Source of the DNA: Neurospora intermedia | Taxonomy: Eukaryota > Ascomycota > Sordariomycetes > Sordariales > Sordariaceae | Assembly (NCBI GenBank): GCA_037102815.1 | Contig: BTPP01000005.1 | Location: forward strand, 2,108,001-2,172,000 | DNA length: 64,000 nucleotides | Direction of reading: 5' to 3' | In this document: in pieces, positions 49,432 to 63,600 of the stretch | Numbering within the stretch: position 1 is the stretch's first letter | How the letters are laid out: every line of letters starts with the position of its first letter | Position numbers and translations under genes: made by a program | The notes under the pieces: model-generated | What the model was told of the DNA's origin: nothing | Seen by the model: the letters and a program-made list of their open reading frames with translations, nothing else | The model's database searches: none

Positions 49432-50961
49432 CTCGGTCGATAATAGCCTACAACCTCAACATGGAGAGCGCAACAGTCAGTAGCCTTATTGGTTCACGCC
49501 ACGCTTGTACCTTTTGTGCGGGGCAATCAAGACAAGAAGCGCGGGGTTATCCTTTAAGGGACCTCGTGATGAATGGAAGGCAAAGAAATCAGACGAAGAC
49601 TGAATCCGAGGCTGGGCGGGCTGTCGCGATGGCTTTCGCTCTGCTCAGCTGTGGACGGCGTCGCCTTTGTACGAGCGAGGCAAGATCAATGCTTGCGCGG
49701 ATGACGAGAAAAAGAAATCGAAACGAAAACAGGCGCAGAACTAGGAGCCAGGAGAAAGAACGTCGACTTCTTCTTCAGCTCTCGAGATGAAGACAAGCAA
49801 GCCGCGACAAAGATGGCGCGGCAAGACAACTGTGAGGATTTGCAATGCCACAGAGTACGCAAGCAAGAGATCTCTCGTCAGCCTGATGCCACCCGGTCTA
49901 TAGTCTTTCGCGCTTCGCACAAAGCTGAGGATCAAAAGCCGTTCAAGTCCAAAGTGGTGAAGGAGCAGTAGTAGGGGCTACAGCGACAACTGAATGAAGC
50001 AAGGCACAAGTCGAAATGTGCGCAAGAGTTCAGGAAGTTGAGTGGATCTGGAGTTGTCCTGCAGAGGCGCCGCGGTTTAGTCAGATGAAGGCAGGTGTTA
50101 GCTCGGCGCTGCTTTTCAACTGATGTGGACGGGATATGTGAGGACAGGACGGATGTGTGATGGAATGACAGAAGCCGCGGGAAGCAACTGAAGTGCAGGA
50201 CGGGATTAAGTTGAAGGGCCCGGGAGACAGCTGCCGATAAATGCACAGAAAGCAGAGTTCGGGCTGGCGGCCCACATGACTGCGATGACGGGAGGCGGAA
50301 TGAGTGGAGCCCGACACCTGAAGTGAGAGCAGCCCAATGTTGCAACTTTCTCGCTTGAATTCATCTCAATTGAACCGACTGAATGCAGTGCCGGTTTCAC
50401 GTGCGCCACGATAGAGGTACCTGGGTACCTATCCTTCACTGTATGGCGCCACACTTCGTGCGAACGTGACCTTACGAGGTACTTACTTACCTTACCTTAC
50501 CTATCGCAACTTCCATCATTGCAACCATCACGACGACTCGACCGTGACTCTGCAGTGCTGCCTGGACGCGGGGGAACGACTTGCAAAGACTCATTGCCAG
50601 TGTACCCTCCCCTTTGAACAACGAACATTCAAGCAGCCCAAGTAAACTCGTGTGACTACCTACCTACCTACACACATAGGTACTTAGCTACCTACTCGAT
50701 AGTGACTTGGGCGCGAAATTCGAGTTGCTCTTCAAGAAGGCGGACGATAACTGAAGCAACCTTTGCATTGAAGACGCAAAGTGCTGACGACGTCACCGTT
50801 TATCGGGCGCCCGGCCGTGATAAATAGGCTAACTATAATTCTCGGCCACCACGCGCTGTTGTAACTTTACTTCAGTGTGAGCGAGCACTTATCGTGTACA
50901 AGTGGACATTTCCTGGTCATTGTTGCTATCGTTGTTCTTGGATCTCTGAGCTTTCCTCAAA
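49432..50961. promoter_or_regulatory. Divergent spacer between DUF2293 and DHX35 genes
   Basis: About 1.5 kb hold two promoters. The DHX35 side contains runs of ACTTACC and CTACCTA words (50480-50700), a simple-sequence type common in Neurospora spacers. The short frames show no domain. Confidence 0.5.
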
Positions 50962-53072
50962 ATGGCAGCCGATGCTGGTCTTGACGCGGGCTTCATTCCC
51001 GCATTGCACAAGCCATCTGCACTTTTGCCCATCGCCAAACACCGCGAGGCGTTGCTGTACACGGTCGAAACGCACCCTGTCACCATTGTCGTCGGTCAGA
51101 CTGGATCCGGAAAGAGTACGCAAATCCCCCAGTTCCTCGAGAAAGCAGGGTGGTGTGCTGATGGAAAGGTCATTGCAATTACTCAGGTATGTCCTGCCCT
51201 TGATACACCAAACAGTCCACGCTTGACATCATGATGGATATGCTAACCTTGTTTTAGCCTCGTCGTGTCGCTGCATCCACGGTTGCCATCAGAGTCGCCG
51301 AAGAGTTTGGCTGTGAACTTGGAAAGGAAGTCGGCTTCTCCATCCGCTTCGAGGATGTCACCTCTGAAGCAACCCGCATCAAGTTCCTCACTGACGGTCT
51401 TCTGATTAGAGAGGCGCTCGTCGATCCCTTGCTTTCGCGCTACTCCGTCATCATGATCGATGAAGCCCATGAACGATCCATCAGCTCCGACATCTTGCTT
51501 GGCCTACTCAAGAAGATCCGCAAGAAGCGCCCCGAGCTGAGAATTATCATCAGCAGTGCGACCCTGCAAGCCGAGGAATTTCTCAGGTTCTTCTCCGATA
51601 GCACTGACGAGGCCAAGTCCGCTGACAATGTTCAGTCTGACGAGAAGCAGGATGCCCCGGTCGGCGCCATCGTCAGCCTGGAGGGCCGGACCTACCCCAT
51701 TGATATTCTTTACCTCGAGAAGCCCGCCGAGGACTATCTCGAGAAGGCCATCTCGACCGTCTTTGACATTCATACCAACGAACCAAAAGGCGACATCCTT
51801 GTTTTCCTGACCGGCAGAGACGAGATCGAAAAGGCCGTCGAAGCTGTCTCCGAGCGCTCGACCCAGTTGCCCGCGGGATCCGAAGCCATCTTGCCTCTGC
51901 CACTTTATGCTGGCCTCCCGACTGAGAAGCAGATGTACGTGTTTGATGAGACTCCCGCCAATTTCAGAAAGGTCATATTTTCAACAAACATCGCCGAAGC
52001 CTCCGTGACCATTGATGGCATTGTCTATGTCGTTGATTCCGGCTTTGTCAAGCTGCGGGCATACAATCCTCAAACCGGCATAGAGACATTGACCGCGACT
52101 CCCGTATCCAAAGCCTCTGCGGCCCAGCGTGCCGGGCGAGCGGGTAGAACGAAAGCCGGGAAATGCTTCCGCCTCTATACCGAGGAAGCGTACCAGGCTC
52201 TCCCTGATGCCAATCCTCCCGAGATTCAACGCTCAAACTTGGCACCTTTTGTTCTTCAGCTCAAGGCACTGGGTATCGACAATGTCTTGCGCTTTGATTT
52301 CCTCACTCCACCCCCTGCTGAGCTCATGACGCGGGCCTTGGAGCTACTGTACTCCCTTGGTGCTTTGGATGATTACGCCAAACTCACAAAGCCGCTGGGG
52401 CTGAGGATGGCTGAGCTGGCTGTTGAACCAATGATGGCCAAGACCCTTCTCTCCGCCCCCTCTTTCGGCTGCCTTGGCGAAATGTTGACAATTGCAGCCA
52501 TGACCAGCCTGGGCGGTTCCATCTGGGTCCAGCCCGATGGCGGAAAGGATGAAGCGGAGAGCGCGAGGCGCAGATTCGCTGCTGATGAAGGTGACCATCT
52601 TACGCTTCTGAACGTCTACCAGGCTTTCGTTACCAAGGGACGCAAAGAGGCTCGGTTCTGTCATGACAACCTGATCAACTTCAAGGCCATGACGCGTGCC
52701 ATGAGCATTCGCGCGCAGCTGAGAAGGTGGCTTGAGCGCTTTGGAATCACCGAGGACGATCGGTCAGTCGCTCAACCAGCAGCAGCAGCATCAACAGCTG
52801 GAGTCAACAAGGCAGAGCAAATCCGACGGTGCCTGACGACGGGTTACTTTGCCCATGCTGCGCGCATGCAGCCCGACGGATCCTTCCGAAACGTGTCGGG
52901 CACCACGGTGCTGCACGCGCATCCCAGCTCGCTCATGTTCAACCGTAAGGCTGACTGGGTCATCTTCCACGAGATCATGGAGTCCGGAGAGAAGACCTTT
53001 ATCCGGGACATTACCAAGATTGAGAAAAATTGGCTGGTCGAGTATGCGCCCGCCTTTTACAGTACGATGTGA
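50962..53072 (+). CDS. DEAH-box RNA helicase, DHX35-like
   Basis: Two exons, 50962-51186 and 51258-53072, with a 71-nt intron (GTATGT donor, GCTAACC branch), give 679 residues. It is an ATP-driven RNA helicase of the DEAH/RHA group. Motif I is GQTGSGKS at 45-52, Ia TQPRRVAAS spans the exon join, motif II DEAH is at 143-146, motif III SAT at 175-177, motif V FSTNIAEASVTIDGIVYVVD precedes motif VI QRAGRAGR at 365-372. The HA2 winged-helix/ratchet and OB-fold regions fill the C terminus, ending FYSTM. The short N terminus and overall length fit human DHX35, which is found in the late spliceosome, rather than the longer Prp2, Prp16, Prp22 or Prp43. Budding yeast lacks a clear counterpart. A role in splicing or its proofreading is likely by homology. 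Confidence 0.92.
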
Positions 53073-56000
53073 AGGCAGTCAATCATCACGAGGGCCAGGC
53101 CAGCCCACGTGAGCGGGACTTCATTTCTGCAGGGAGAGCAGTAACCCTGTTGTCGGAATAGGTCGTTGTCCAGGGTTGCGTTTCCCGATGTTTGATTAAT
53201 AGATAGTTTCAGGTGCACACAATCCCAAAATCACCAGATGTCTGAGATATCGTCTCCAATACCATCGTGCCGCGCGCCAGGCCTGTCTGAAGAAGGCCCT
53301 TTCGGACATTTGGTTGCGGGCCACATGGCATCCAGTGAAGACATCCGAACGTTGTCCTACCCACTAGAATGACGATACGCGGTGAAACAATATCCACGTC
53401 GAGCTATGGTCGTGTATGGGTGATTTGCTTGGCTTTTCCGCTTTCCCCTCGTCGCCCACAAGCTATTTGCAGATCGTTCTAATGTATGCCCCGGCGGACT
53501 TTTGTATGGAGTGGAATTGTTGGGTCAGCTTTGATTTCGTCTCCGCAAGAAGGGGAGCCCGAGACGGTGGAACACTGGAACCAGACGTGGAACTGTGTGG
53601 GGAGGAAGGAAGAGAGAGGCTATTCCCGGGATTTTCTTGAGGAAAACAACAAGACGGGGTCGGCAGCATCCGTCAAGAGAAATATCAATCTTCATAGCAA
53701 AGGATATTACGCGGACAATGAGAAAGTGAAATTGAAGTCTCGATCGGTTTTAGACTAGCTGCGCTGGGCACGTCTTTCGGGTAGCGAGGCGATTGCTACG
53801 CGCAGTATGTCGGCTGCTTGGTATGGTTGAAGGGGACGATCGGCAGATGCAATGTATGTATGTATTCTTTCCATACCTTATTCCGTCCGGGACTGCAGAT
53901 GCTAGATGCAGTGGTGCATTAGTTACGATCATGATCAATACTTTCATCGATGTAATGAGATCATGCGGAAGCTTTCAGCCAAGATCTCGACGGCAACTCA
54001 GTCCTTGTGAATCTTGAATTTATACCAACTTTGACCAGCGTTTGAGGCGTCGTTTCATTCCTTATCAGGTCGGGGCCGTCTATCCGATCCGTTTGGCTTT
54101 CCTTTCTCGTTCGTTTCACTCCCATCCCCGCGAGCTACGTGCTAGACTAGAGGTATTTTGTAACCGAACCAACTTGGCCCTAGCCCTTGGCGGGAGAGGC
54201 CGATGAAAACGAGGCACCGACGAGCGGTTGGCTCGCTTGGCGTCCTCGTCCTCCCACCGTCTCGCCGTCCCCTGAAATTGGAGAGCATGCTGACACAGCC
54301 ATCATCTCGCCAAACTAAGCAACGTCCCACTTTGTTACTAGACGAGCACTAAGATATCATACCTCTGGGCAGCAGCGTCCAAGTAAGGAAAGGTGAGGTA
54401 TCGAATCTTAGCCCATCGCCGTGTGGCACTGTGTTCTGGCGAGATTTAGCGCCAGGCATCCCCAGTGGGTGGATGGAAGAAGCTTTCAAGGAGGTCTGTT
54501 CCTGCATAATAGACCAGGGGTCGCTTTTCTCCAACGAAGCTTCTTTCTCCAGCGGAGCGTCCCCTTCGCGCTCTTTTTCAAAACCGCCTTGGCCCGTGAT
54601 TGGCGAGCCGGGCCTGGCTGTACCTGGAAAAATGGGGCGGTGTGTTGCACCACCTGGCCTGCCGGGGCAGCAAATGCATCTGTAGTGTACACTAGTGCAG
54701 AGGTAGCGTACCGTATCCACCTCGCGCCATGTCGACAAATAGGACTGACCTAAGAGTGGATGCTGATGATGCTATCAGCCACTCAGAGACCAAGGCCGTC
54801 AAAGCGATTGTGATCCCGGTCGAAGTCATGCAAATCCCGTGCATTGGCCAGCTCCTGAACCAGGGCCATGGAAAGACACAATATATGCTCCCCGTTGTGG
54901 TGGACATCGGACGAAGCAGCAGCAGCAGTTGGGCAGTCAGTTGACGGTTGCCGCAAACCCCCGTTCACACACACAAAAAAAAAACGATGCGATGAGACGT
55001 CGAGACGGTGTCCCCCTTTGATTGAAGGTGAAATTGGCAATTTCTATTCGTCGAGCAGGTCACACCTGCCAGCAAATGCAGGTTCAACAAGGGACAATAG
55101 GTGTGAACTGAACAATTGCGCAGCCGCTGACGGCGGGAGGATCGCGGGCGGCCGTGGATGACGAGGTGAGGCTATCGTCGAGACAGCCACCCGAGGTACT
55201 TGGCATGGACACTACACCTCAGATTTGCTGCTTCCCTGATTAGCCGACCAGATCAAACAACTGTACTAAATCCCGAGAGTCTCGACGAAGTGAAAGAGCT
55301 CCCTCCGCTACCTACTCTACCCAGGCACTCCTGCCCTGAACGAACTGGGGTCAAAGTCAGTGTTTATGCTCGCTCCCTTTCCAATCCGTGTCGTTCCGGA
55401 CTCTTCACTTCTCTTTTTCCACTACATGTGCCGCTGCCCCCTGCACGGTGCAATCGAGCCTGCAGTAGGTGAGTGCTAGGGGCGACGCTGCTGTGCTGCA
55501 GCAGGCATTGGTAGGTGCAGGTGGTATGTACAGTACCTACTGCCCTGGTGCATACCCCAGTGCCTGGAATATCAGGTAGGTACCTATCCAGCAGGATGCT
55601 CCATCCTCGCTCCTTCCAGGTTGCTTCCAGGCCGGGCCTGAAGAGAAGCGGGCCACAGGGGTCCGGTCCCTGGTCTGCTGCCCCTGGGCCTGCTAGTGTA
55701 GGCCTGAGAGTCCCCGCTCCCTTCTCCGCCTCCTGTTCTCTCCTTTCCTTCTGCTTGTGTGCCGAGCGGATTGGCGTGCAACAAGCGAGCCTGGGGCTTC
55801 CACAGCACTCAACGCTGCCGCTCTGTGCGAGTGTGCCGCAACCGTCCCGGATTCTCGTGGCCTTCACCTTCCCCTTCCATTTCCCTTTTCTCTCCTATCC
55901 TCGGTCGCTCCTTTCTCCTCCTCCTCCTCCTCCCACTCCTCCTCTTCCTCCACCCACGCCACACCTTCTCTCCGCGGTGTAGACGTCTTCAGGTTTTCCA

Positions 56001-56607
56001 ACTATTCACGGTCTTTCGACGCGTGGATATTACACTCTCTTTTTCCAAAAGTCGTCTTCGGGACTCTTCCCTGCCGCAGGGCGTGCCATTCTTTAACCAC
56101 CACCACAATCAACACACAGCTCCAACCCGATCAGACGGACTACCTACCCAACGTCCCAAAATCAATTTCGACATTCTTTTGCGACTCCCAGATTCTCGGC
56201 TTGACCCTGAACAGTCCACTCCTTTTTGCGAAGCCATCACCACCAACAAATACCACTAATCACCACATCGTATTGCCAATTACAGCCCGCCTCTTCGCTG
56301 TGACCTCGATCTTGATTCGTCGCCAATATATCCTCGTTCTTTTTGGACCCGTTCTTGGACACAGACGATCTCGACTCGCCATCTTCTGCCTCTGGAAAGA
56401 CCGCCATCGCCAACCCGCAATCATTTACTGAGATTTGCATGTTGATTTCCGTGGTACATATAAATGTTATGACAACACCATCTTGTTTGCGTTAAACAGT
56501 CGACATTGCGAAACCTTTCGATTTGGCGCCAGAGATTACGACGGCATTATCAGTTCGGTTGTTTCAGCGTTGGATTACATTGAGGAAGGGTATCACGATT
56601 GGTGAAA
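53073..56607. other. Gene-free stretch, 3.5 kb, with CT-rich leader
   Basis: This lies between two tandem plus-strand genes. The part from about 55200 to 56600 is pyrimidine-rich (CTCCTC runs near 55915-55960), typical of a long fungal promoter and 5' leader. Long open frames over this part (to 224 codons) are byproducts of that composition. At 55500-55590 short TAGGTA/TACCTA words form inverted pairs. No gene is supported. Confidence 0.5.
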
Positions 56608-58968
56608 ATGGAGGGAGATGTTGGAAGGCTTCATTACGGCTTGGGACGCCGAATCCCAATCGTCAGACGTCATGGCAGCATGGGAATAGGTTCGGCAACG
56701 TTGGGCTCTCGAATCCCCACGCCCGTTCTTGTTGCCCGTGCTGTTGTTTCTTCCTCGGACGGCAAGGACTGCGTCGCCAATCCCAATCTTTGCGAAAAGC
56801 CCGTGGGCGGTTCACAGTTGACTGTGCCCATCGTGCTAGGTCTCTGGTGAGTCTACCGACATATGTTCAAGCTGATGCAAATCCACTCACAACATTTTTA
56901 GTATCCCACTTGTAGCTGCTTTCAGTGTCTTCTTCTACCTCCATAGGAGAAACATGAAGAAGCTGGCGGCCGAGGAGGCCCATGACCCCCATAAATCCCT
57001 AGATTTCGGCTTGGATGAAAACATGGGCAAAGCCAAAGGCAGAAATATGGCGGGCGAAAAGGACGGCAACGGATCGCGATTCCACGCCCACCAAATGTCG
57101 ATGGACATGAATCTGTCCAGCCCTTATCTTTTGCCGCCCGATGCTCATGGTTCTCAGTCATCACTCAACTCCTTGGCCCGCACCCTCAACCCGCAAGATG
57201 ATCCTTTCCGCCCGGTAACTCAGTACACTGCCAGTGATGCCGCCTCGGTTAAATCCATGCCCAGGGGAACCGACAGGGGCCCAGGAGGTCCATTCCGCGG
57301 ACCTCCTCCCCGTCAAGGTTCTATGCCCAGGTCTCCCGATCCCACTCACGCCAGGCCGGGTAATGGACCCAGGCCACCTAGAATCTCTGTTCAAGATCCC
57401 TCTTCAAATGCGACATCAGACAACGAAACAAGCGACTCGGAGAGGACTTTGACTGGCTCGCCAAGGGAGCTTCATGCTGCCACCCACAAGGACGGTGTCA
57501 AGCCTCCCGCTTCTCCTAGCCAGCCGATTAGCCCCGCGAATCCTGCTGTGGACGTCGGATCAAAGAAGGCTTCCACGGGCCTTGGTCTCACTAATATTCC
57601 CGAGCCTATGCAGGCTTCAATCCACGATGCTTCTTCGCCCTCTTCCACCCCTGCCAGCACTCCCCGCGAGCCTACTCACCCTGTATCGGCTGCTCCGACT
57701 ATCCAAGAGCCTCAAGAGTACTTTGATCTCCCCAAGATGCCCGAAGAGCCTGAGGACGATGACCGGAGAGGACGTAACATGCAGAGAAAGTCTCAGCTCT
57801 ACGAACAGCAGGATGCTGCTAAGGATGGTCCCGCCCTAGGTGTACCTCAAAACGGTGTGAACCGCCGCTTGTCTGTCGGTTTCCGTCCTCTACCGCCTGA
57901 TGATATCATGGAGTCCGAGGATCCCGAGTACCGCGCCAACCGTATCAGGTCTTTCTACAAGGAGTACTTCGAGGACAAGCCTGGTGACGCGCCTCCTGTA
58001 CCGGCACTGCCCAAGAATATCGGTCAGATGCAAGGAAAGGGTCCTCAGCAACCACCGCAGAACCAGGACTACGACGATCTTGCCGCGCCCTACTTCGACC
58101 CCAAGGCGAATGCCTTCGTCATGCCTTACGCTCAACCCGTGGCTCGCCGTGCCATGACTCCTCCCCCATCAGGCCAAAGATTCCCCGGCCCTCGCGGACC
58201 TGGTGGTCCCCGTGGACCTGGCCATGCTCAATCAGGCAGCATGAGGGGTATGCCCCCCGGCATCGGTGGTCCTCCCCGCCCTGGCTCTTCTGTCTCCAAC
58301 CAGATGGGCCCTCCCAGGAGGCCCGGATCTGCAGCTTCAGGATATGGACGTCCTCGCGCCGGTTCAGCGTTCGCTGGTAGCAATGCCGGTAGCCGTGCGG
58401 GTAGCAGAGCTGGCGGACCCCGCAAGCCCATGCCTCCTCCTCCGGCAGACCTGCCTACCGTTCCCGCCCCATCCATGTTGAAGGATGAGTTCTCAATCTT
58501 CAACGCGGCGGACTTTGCTCCACCAGAGACTTTCAAGGATCGTGTTCGTGGCCGGTCTCAGAGTCCGGCTGGTGAGCGCCGTCCGTTCCAGACGAAGGTC
58601 CCCGTCCACTCGCCATTAGCCAATGCCTTTGAAGAGCTCCCTGCTCTCCCCAGCCCGTAAGATAATCCTGAATATTTTGACCCTCACGATGACTAGCCGT
58701 TTACTGACCATCAAACAGTCACACTCTCCACAAGTCAAGCACATTCACCGGTCTCGACTTCGCTCCTCCACCCAAGATTGGCCACGCCCACAGCAACAGC
58801 GACGCCGGCTCGGTCCACAGCAACCGCAGTGGTCCCCTTTCGCCTGCAGCGCTCACTGCTATTCGCACCGGCGCTGGACGAGTAGATCATTTACCTGAGG
58901 ACGCGCAGGTCTTTACGGCAAATGCTGTGGTCGACAAGCTCAAGCCGTCATGGAATTTGCGTGATTAA
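56608..58968 (+). CDS. Proline-rich single-pass membrane protein, SKG6-like
   Basis: Three exons, 56608-56846, 56902-58656 and 58719-58968, give 747 residues. A short outer part with two cysteines (KDCVANPNLCEKP) is followed by one membrane segment at about 72-94 (VPIVLGLCIPLVAAFSVFFY), split by intron 1, and then HRRN as stop-transfer. The layout resembles the SKG6/AXL2 membrane-helix group of fungal cell-polarity proteins. The long cytosolic tail contains SSPYLLPPDAHGSQSSLNSL, a phospho-site-like Ser-rich region, the segment YRANRIRSFYKEYFED that I associate with SKG6/TOS2-type proteins, a Gly-Pro-Arg-rich stretch and a conserved-looking C terminus ending SWNLRD. No signal peptide is clear. 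A role at polarised growth sites is plausible but unproven. Confidence 0.82.
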
Positions 58969-60613
58969 GCAGCGGATGGGATGCATATTTTTAATTGATA
59001 ATGACGAAAGCCTTTCTTCTTTATATATCCATATTGTTGGTTTCATCATCCCCAATTTTTCTATCTTAGACACGTCACGCTCTCGCGAACCATGCGTCAA
59101 CGTTTGGTTGAGTGGTATTTAGTTGGGTATGAGGACAATACGACCGAGCGAAAGCATTTTAGCGTTTTATTCTTGTTTTGGTGTCTGACCTCTTACTTGA
59201 TCTTACTAAAAATATGACGACACAGAGGTAGGGAGAGATTTATGGACGTGTTACACCACCGCTCCTTGGCTGATTCCCGCGGTTCAACTCACTCAACATG
59301 TTCATCCACATCCGCATCCCTTCCCAAGTAGGAAGAGAAAAGCTGTGTATGAATATGAGAGGGGGGAGCTTCGATGTGACAATTGACGTTTGGTCTTGAT
59401 GGGATCAATCAGTATACATACATTTCATGCGCATTTACAGAGAACGAGTAGAGGAGAGACGGAATGACGGATGTACAATCATCAACAGCAACAACATCAT
59501 CATCGGCATATGTGTAGATAAAGGGCAATGGCGCGTATGTGAACCACATGGGGGGAGCGTTGGAGATTGAAGCGATGGTTAAATTTTGATGCTTTATACG
59601 GGCCTTTTCTTCTTTTCTTCTTCGCAAAAGATCCCCTTTTTCACTTTTACTATACCTTTGTGTCCTTTTTTCTTTTTTTCACGTCTTCGAATATCACTAG
59701 ATCAAGTTGTGGATGAATGGGGTGGATTGTTGTTGAAAAGCTGTTGGTTTGTATTTTTTTTCCCAACCTTTGCATTTTTGGATATTGTTTGTTGAACTTG
59801 AGGAGGAGGAGGAGAGCAGTCATCAAGCAGTAACGGAGGGGCGACCCTCCATACTAGACTTATCTATCTCTAGCGTAGAAAGAGAAACGTAGAAGGTGAA
59901 GTTAAATCATGATCCCCAAGTGTATATAACCTAGGCACTGAGTACTGGCCTTGACTTATCTGACGTTGACTGCGTGTCTTCCTCGCTGTTTGTTGGACTG
60001 TGGATTCTCCCCCACCTATATCATCTGCTCTTATCTTACCTCCAACAAACACCTCTATACTTGTCGTCTAATTCAACTCAAAGTGCTTATGAAGCACTTC
60101 ACAGCATACATCGAACAGTGTGGTAGGCCACGACTTCCACACAAACACAGCATCTTGATCTTGCCCATTCTATAGTTGTCGATGCCACACTCAGATCGGA
60201 CTTGGAAGTTATAGGATCAGTGTCGACCAACCAGTATTAGCTCAAAGCTATGTATGGTTCATTCACTGATTATCGGATTATACGCGGAACTTACGTTCTA
60301 CCGACTCAACGCAAATGGAATCAATAAACCATCATCAAAGCAAGAAACAATCTAAGCCATTTTGTTTTATCCACAACGCTAAATTAGGCTGTTCCTCTCT
60401 CTCTCCATCTCTTTCGCTTCCAATTTCACTTTCGTTTCCACATATGGACAATGGTAACGACACGTGAAACCGCTTCGGCACCCGTCAGTGTTCTATTTAC
60501 AACTTACACGTTTTCTTCTTCCGCGGGGACCGTTCTGGAAAAATGAAATTATACTGATCAACTAAGTCTGTACAAGTAGAACTAGACGACGAGGACTTGA
60601 CCCCATAATCCTT
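58969..60613. other. Convergent spacer between SKG6-like gene and sec31
   Basis: About 1.6 kb hold the 3' regions of two convergent genes, with T-rich stretches near 59600-59770. The frames here have no domain. Nothing else is seen. Confidence 0.5.
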
Positions 60614-63600
60614 CTAAGGAGTGGCCTTGCTCATGCTGATCAGACGCTTGACACCGACCTGAACAGAGAATAAATTAGCATATTGGTTATGAACGAGGTT
60701 CATCAAGTAAGGCGACGAAAACTTACCATCCACTGACCACACTCCTCCGTCTTCTCTTTGGAAATCTCCACCTGGATCTTGGACGCGATATCGTAGTTCT
60801 TTCCAGCCAAAGCGCCGGCCAACTGAGCCAGCTGGTCAATGGTCTCGGTCTTGATCAGCTCCTCGTTGTTCAGGTGGTCGAAGAGGATGTTGAGACGCTT
60901 TTGGGTATCTTTGACCTGGGGAGCGAAGGAGGCAGGGGCCTTGGAGGCCACGCGTTGCATGTCCCTGCTCAGGATGTCGACGAGCTCCTTGGCGTGCTCA
61001 GGGATGTTGGAGCGGTCACCAGGAGGGTATCTGGGCTTAGGTGGGGCAGCGGGAGGAGGGGCCTGCTGCTGGGGAGGAGCACCAGCACCGGGAGGAGGGC
61101 CACCGCCGGGAGGCCTAGACGCTGGGGGAGGTGCCGAGAAGCCCGCCCGAGGTGGTGGTGGAGCAGCAGCATACTGCTGAGAGGCTGCTGGAGGGGCAGG
61201 AGTGTAGGCTCCAGACGCCGGAGGAGGAGCTATTCCAGAACCGGATGGTGGTCCCTGAGTATACTGCTGCGTGGCAGGAGCAGGGGCGTACCGGTTGGCT
61301 GGGGGCGCGGCGGCGGAGGGGGGAGGGTTGTATGGAGAAGCCGTCCGGGAAGCGGGCGGGACTCCATATGTTGGCTGCAGACCGGCGGCAGGCGGAGGGG
61401 GAGCATAGGGGTTAGTAGCGTTGCTTGAGACCGAAGAAGGTCTGGGAGGGCCGGTTGGTGGCGCGCCGACATTTCTCGGAGGCGCAGAACCCTTCGGGGG
61501 CGGCGGCGGCGTAGGCGCACCCTGCTGGAAGGGGCCAGCTGGTGGCGGAGATGCAATGCCGGGTTGGCCAGGGAATGGAGAAGTGAGGGGGGCAACGCTT
61601 GGCGTGTTCCTACGAGGAGGAGCCTTTGTCACCATGGGCACATCATTCCAGACACCGTCTCTCTTGAGCTGCACTGGAGGCGCGGTGGCCTTGGGGGGAC
61701 CACCAAGTGGGCTAGGCTGACCAAAGTTTTGGGCGGGAACGCCATATCCAGTGACGGACGTAGGAGCGTAGCTTTGAGTGGGTGGTGTGTATCCTGACGG
61801 GGCATATCCCTGGTTCTGGGGAGGCGCGTATGTAGACGACGAGGCTCCGTACTGGGAAGCGGCGGCAGAAACAGGGGCGAGAGGAGGAGCGTAAGGGTTG
61901 CTGGCCGCAGCGCTTACCGGAGCCGGCACTGGCGGGGCGTAAGGGTTTAGAGAGCTGGGGTTGGCCGGAGCCGGAACCAAGCTGGGCTGCTGATACCCGA
62001 CCGGAGCAGCGGTACGGGATGAGGTGGTGGTGGTGGTGCGACCAGCGGGGGTGGCCTGCCGAACGGCAGTCTGAGCACCAGCCTTCTGAGTGGCAAGCCT
62101 AACACGGTTGCGGGCTGTCTCCGCAGGAGGGTAGCTGGTAGGCAGAAGATCGAGATACTTCTGGGCAACCGCCAACTGGCCATGAGCAGCCGCAATATCA
62201 GCATACTCGAGGTATTTATCGTACAGAGCGGCCAGCTTCCAACCCTCAGTGAGGCTCGTCTCGCTGTCGTTGAACTTGGTCACATGGCGAAAGATGGTCA
62301 CCTTCTCGATGAACTGCTGAAGGGACTTGGCATGGACGGAGAAGGTGGAATCACCGGCCTCCTCATTCAAGGCAGCTTGCTCAGTCTCTTGAAGCTCGTC
62401 CACCCAGAGACCGACAACCTTCTCCAGCTTCGAGCCGATCAGGTAGCAGAAAGAGGCATCCTTCCTGTTACCAGACTCCAAGATGCGGTCACCCAGGGCC
62501 TCGCAGAGGTCGGGGAACTCGGAAGGATCAGCATAGGTGCAAAGGGTAACCATGGTCTCCTTCCAGTCGGCAAGATCCGCGTTGTAGGCGATATCCCACA
62601 AGTTCTTGGCCACAACAGAGCTGATGAGCCGCAGATAGCTGGGGCTACCTCTCTTCTGTTGGAGATAAGCAGTCTGAACCTTTTCCACAAGGTCCTTGCT
62701 GCCGCAGTTGGCGATCAAGAAGGCATCCGACCATCGTTCCTCCTTCAAGCAGATCTCTACCGCCTTCTCAAACTTACCCAGGATCAGGGCCCTGGTGATC
62801 TGATCCTCCAGGTGAGTGTTGCCCACGCTCAGAAGGTTGAAGGGGTTGTCAGTCTTGGCTCCCTTGGTAGCGGCGATTTCAGACAGGAAATCTTCGCCAT
62901 CGTCGCCGTCTCCCCACATGCTTACAACGCGCCTATGCTTCTTGGCCTCTCCGCCGTTAGGCTTCAGAGATGCAGAATCCTCCTGCTTCGGCTCAGGAGA
63001 CATGGGTGACTCGGCCTCCTTAGCCTCCTCGACCGGCTCGTCTTTGATGAAACCAAGACGCTCAATGATCTTGGTCCGCCCATCAGACTCACTGAGGGTC
63101 TGCATCACCTGCCATTCAGCCTTCTCCTCCTCCGTCTTGGCGTTCTCGATATGCTCTTCGCAGATGCTCGCAATGTCGCCGCTTTGAATGGCTTGTTCGA
63201 ACTTGTCGGTCGCGGAGCCAATGTCGGAGTCGATAGAGAAAGAGGAGATCTGCAACTTGGAAGACCTCTTCTGGCCGGCAGCTGTCTCCACCTTGTTGAA
63301 GAAGACAAGCTTGCCACCGAAGCCGAAGGAAACGCCAACGGGGCGTTCGATCCAGGCGGGTGCCCGGGGCAGAGAGAAGGAAGCCGCCTGCGGCTGGGAC
63401 GCGGCCTTTGAGAAGAAATCATCATCAGAAAGGTTGTTCTGGGCCGCGGGAGCCGCCGAGGGGTTCGTATTCTGGAGGGTCTGGATAGCAATCTTGCCGT
63501 CAAAGGATGCTGTGGCCGACAGGTTCGGGTTGTGAGGGTTGAAACGGGTGTAGAAAGTCCAGTTAGTAGCCTCGGGAAATTCTCCATAACGCTCTCCAGT

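Noticed and set aside
55757-56431. 224-codon open frame before the SKG6-like gene
   Set aside because: It comes from a pyrimidine-rich leader in which stops are rare; the product is Ser/Pro/Leu-rich noise, and the parallel frame is open as well.
60839-63009. Long plus-strand frames opposite sec31 (for example 275 codons at 62182-63009)
   Set aside because: They mirror the codon bias of the sec31 coding strand and have no domains.
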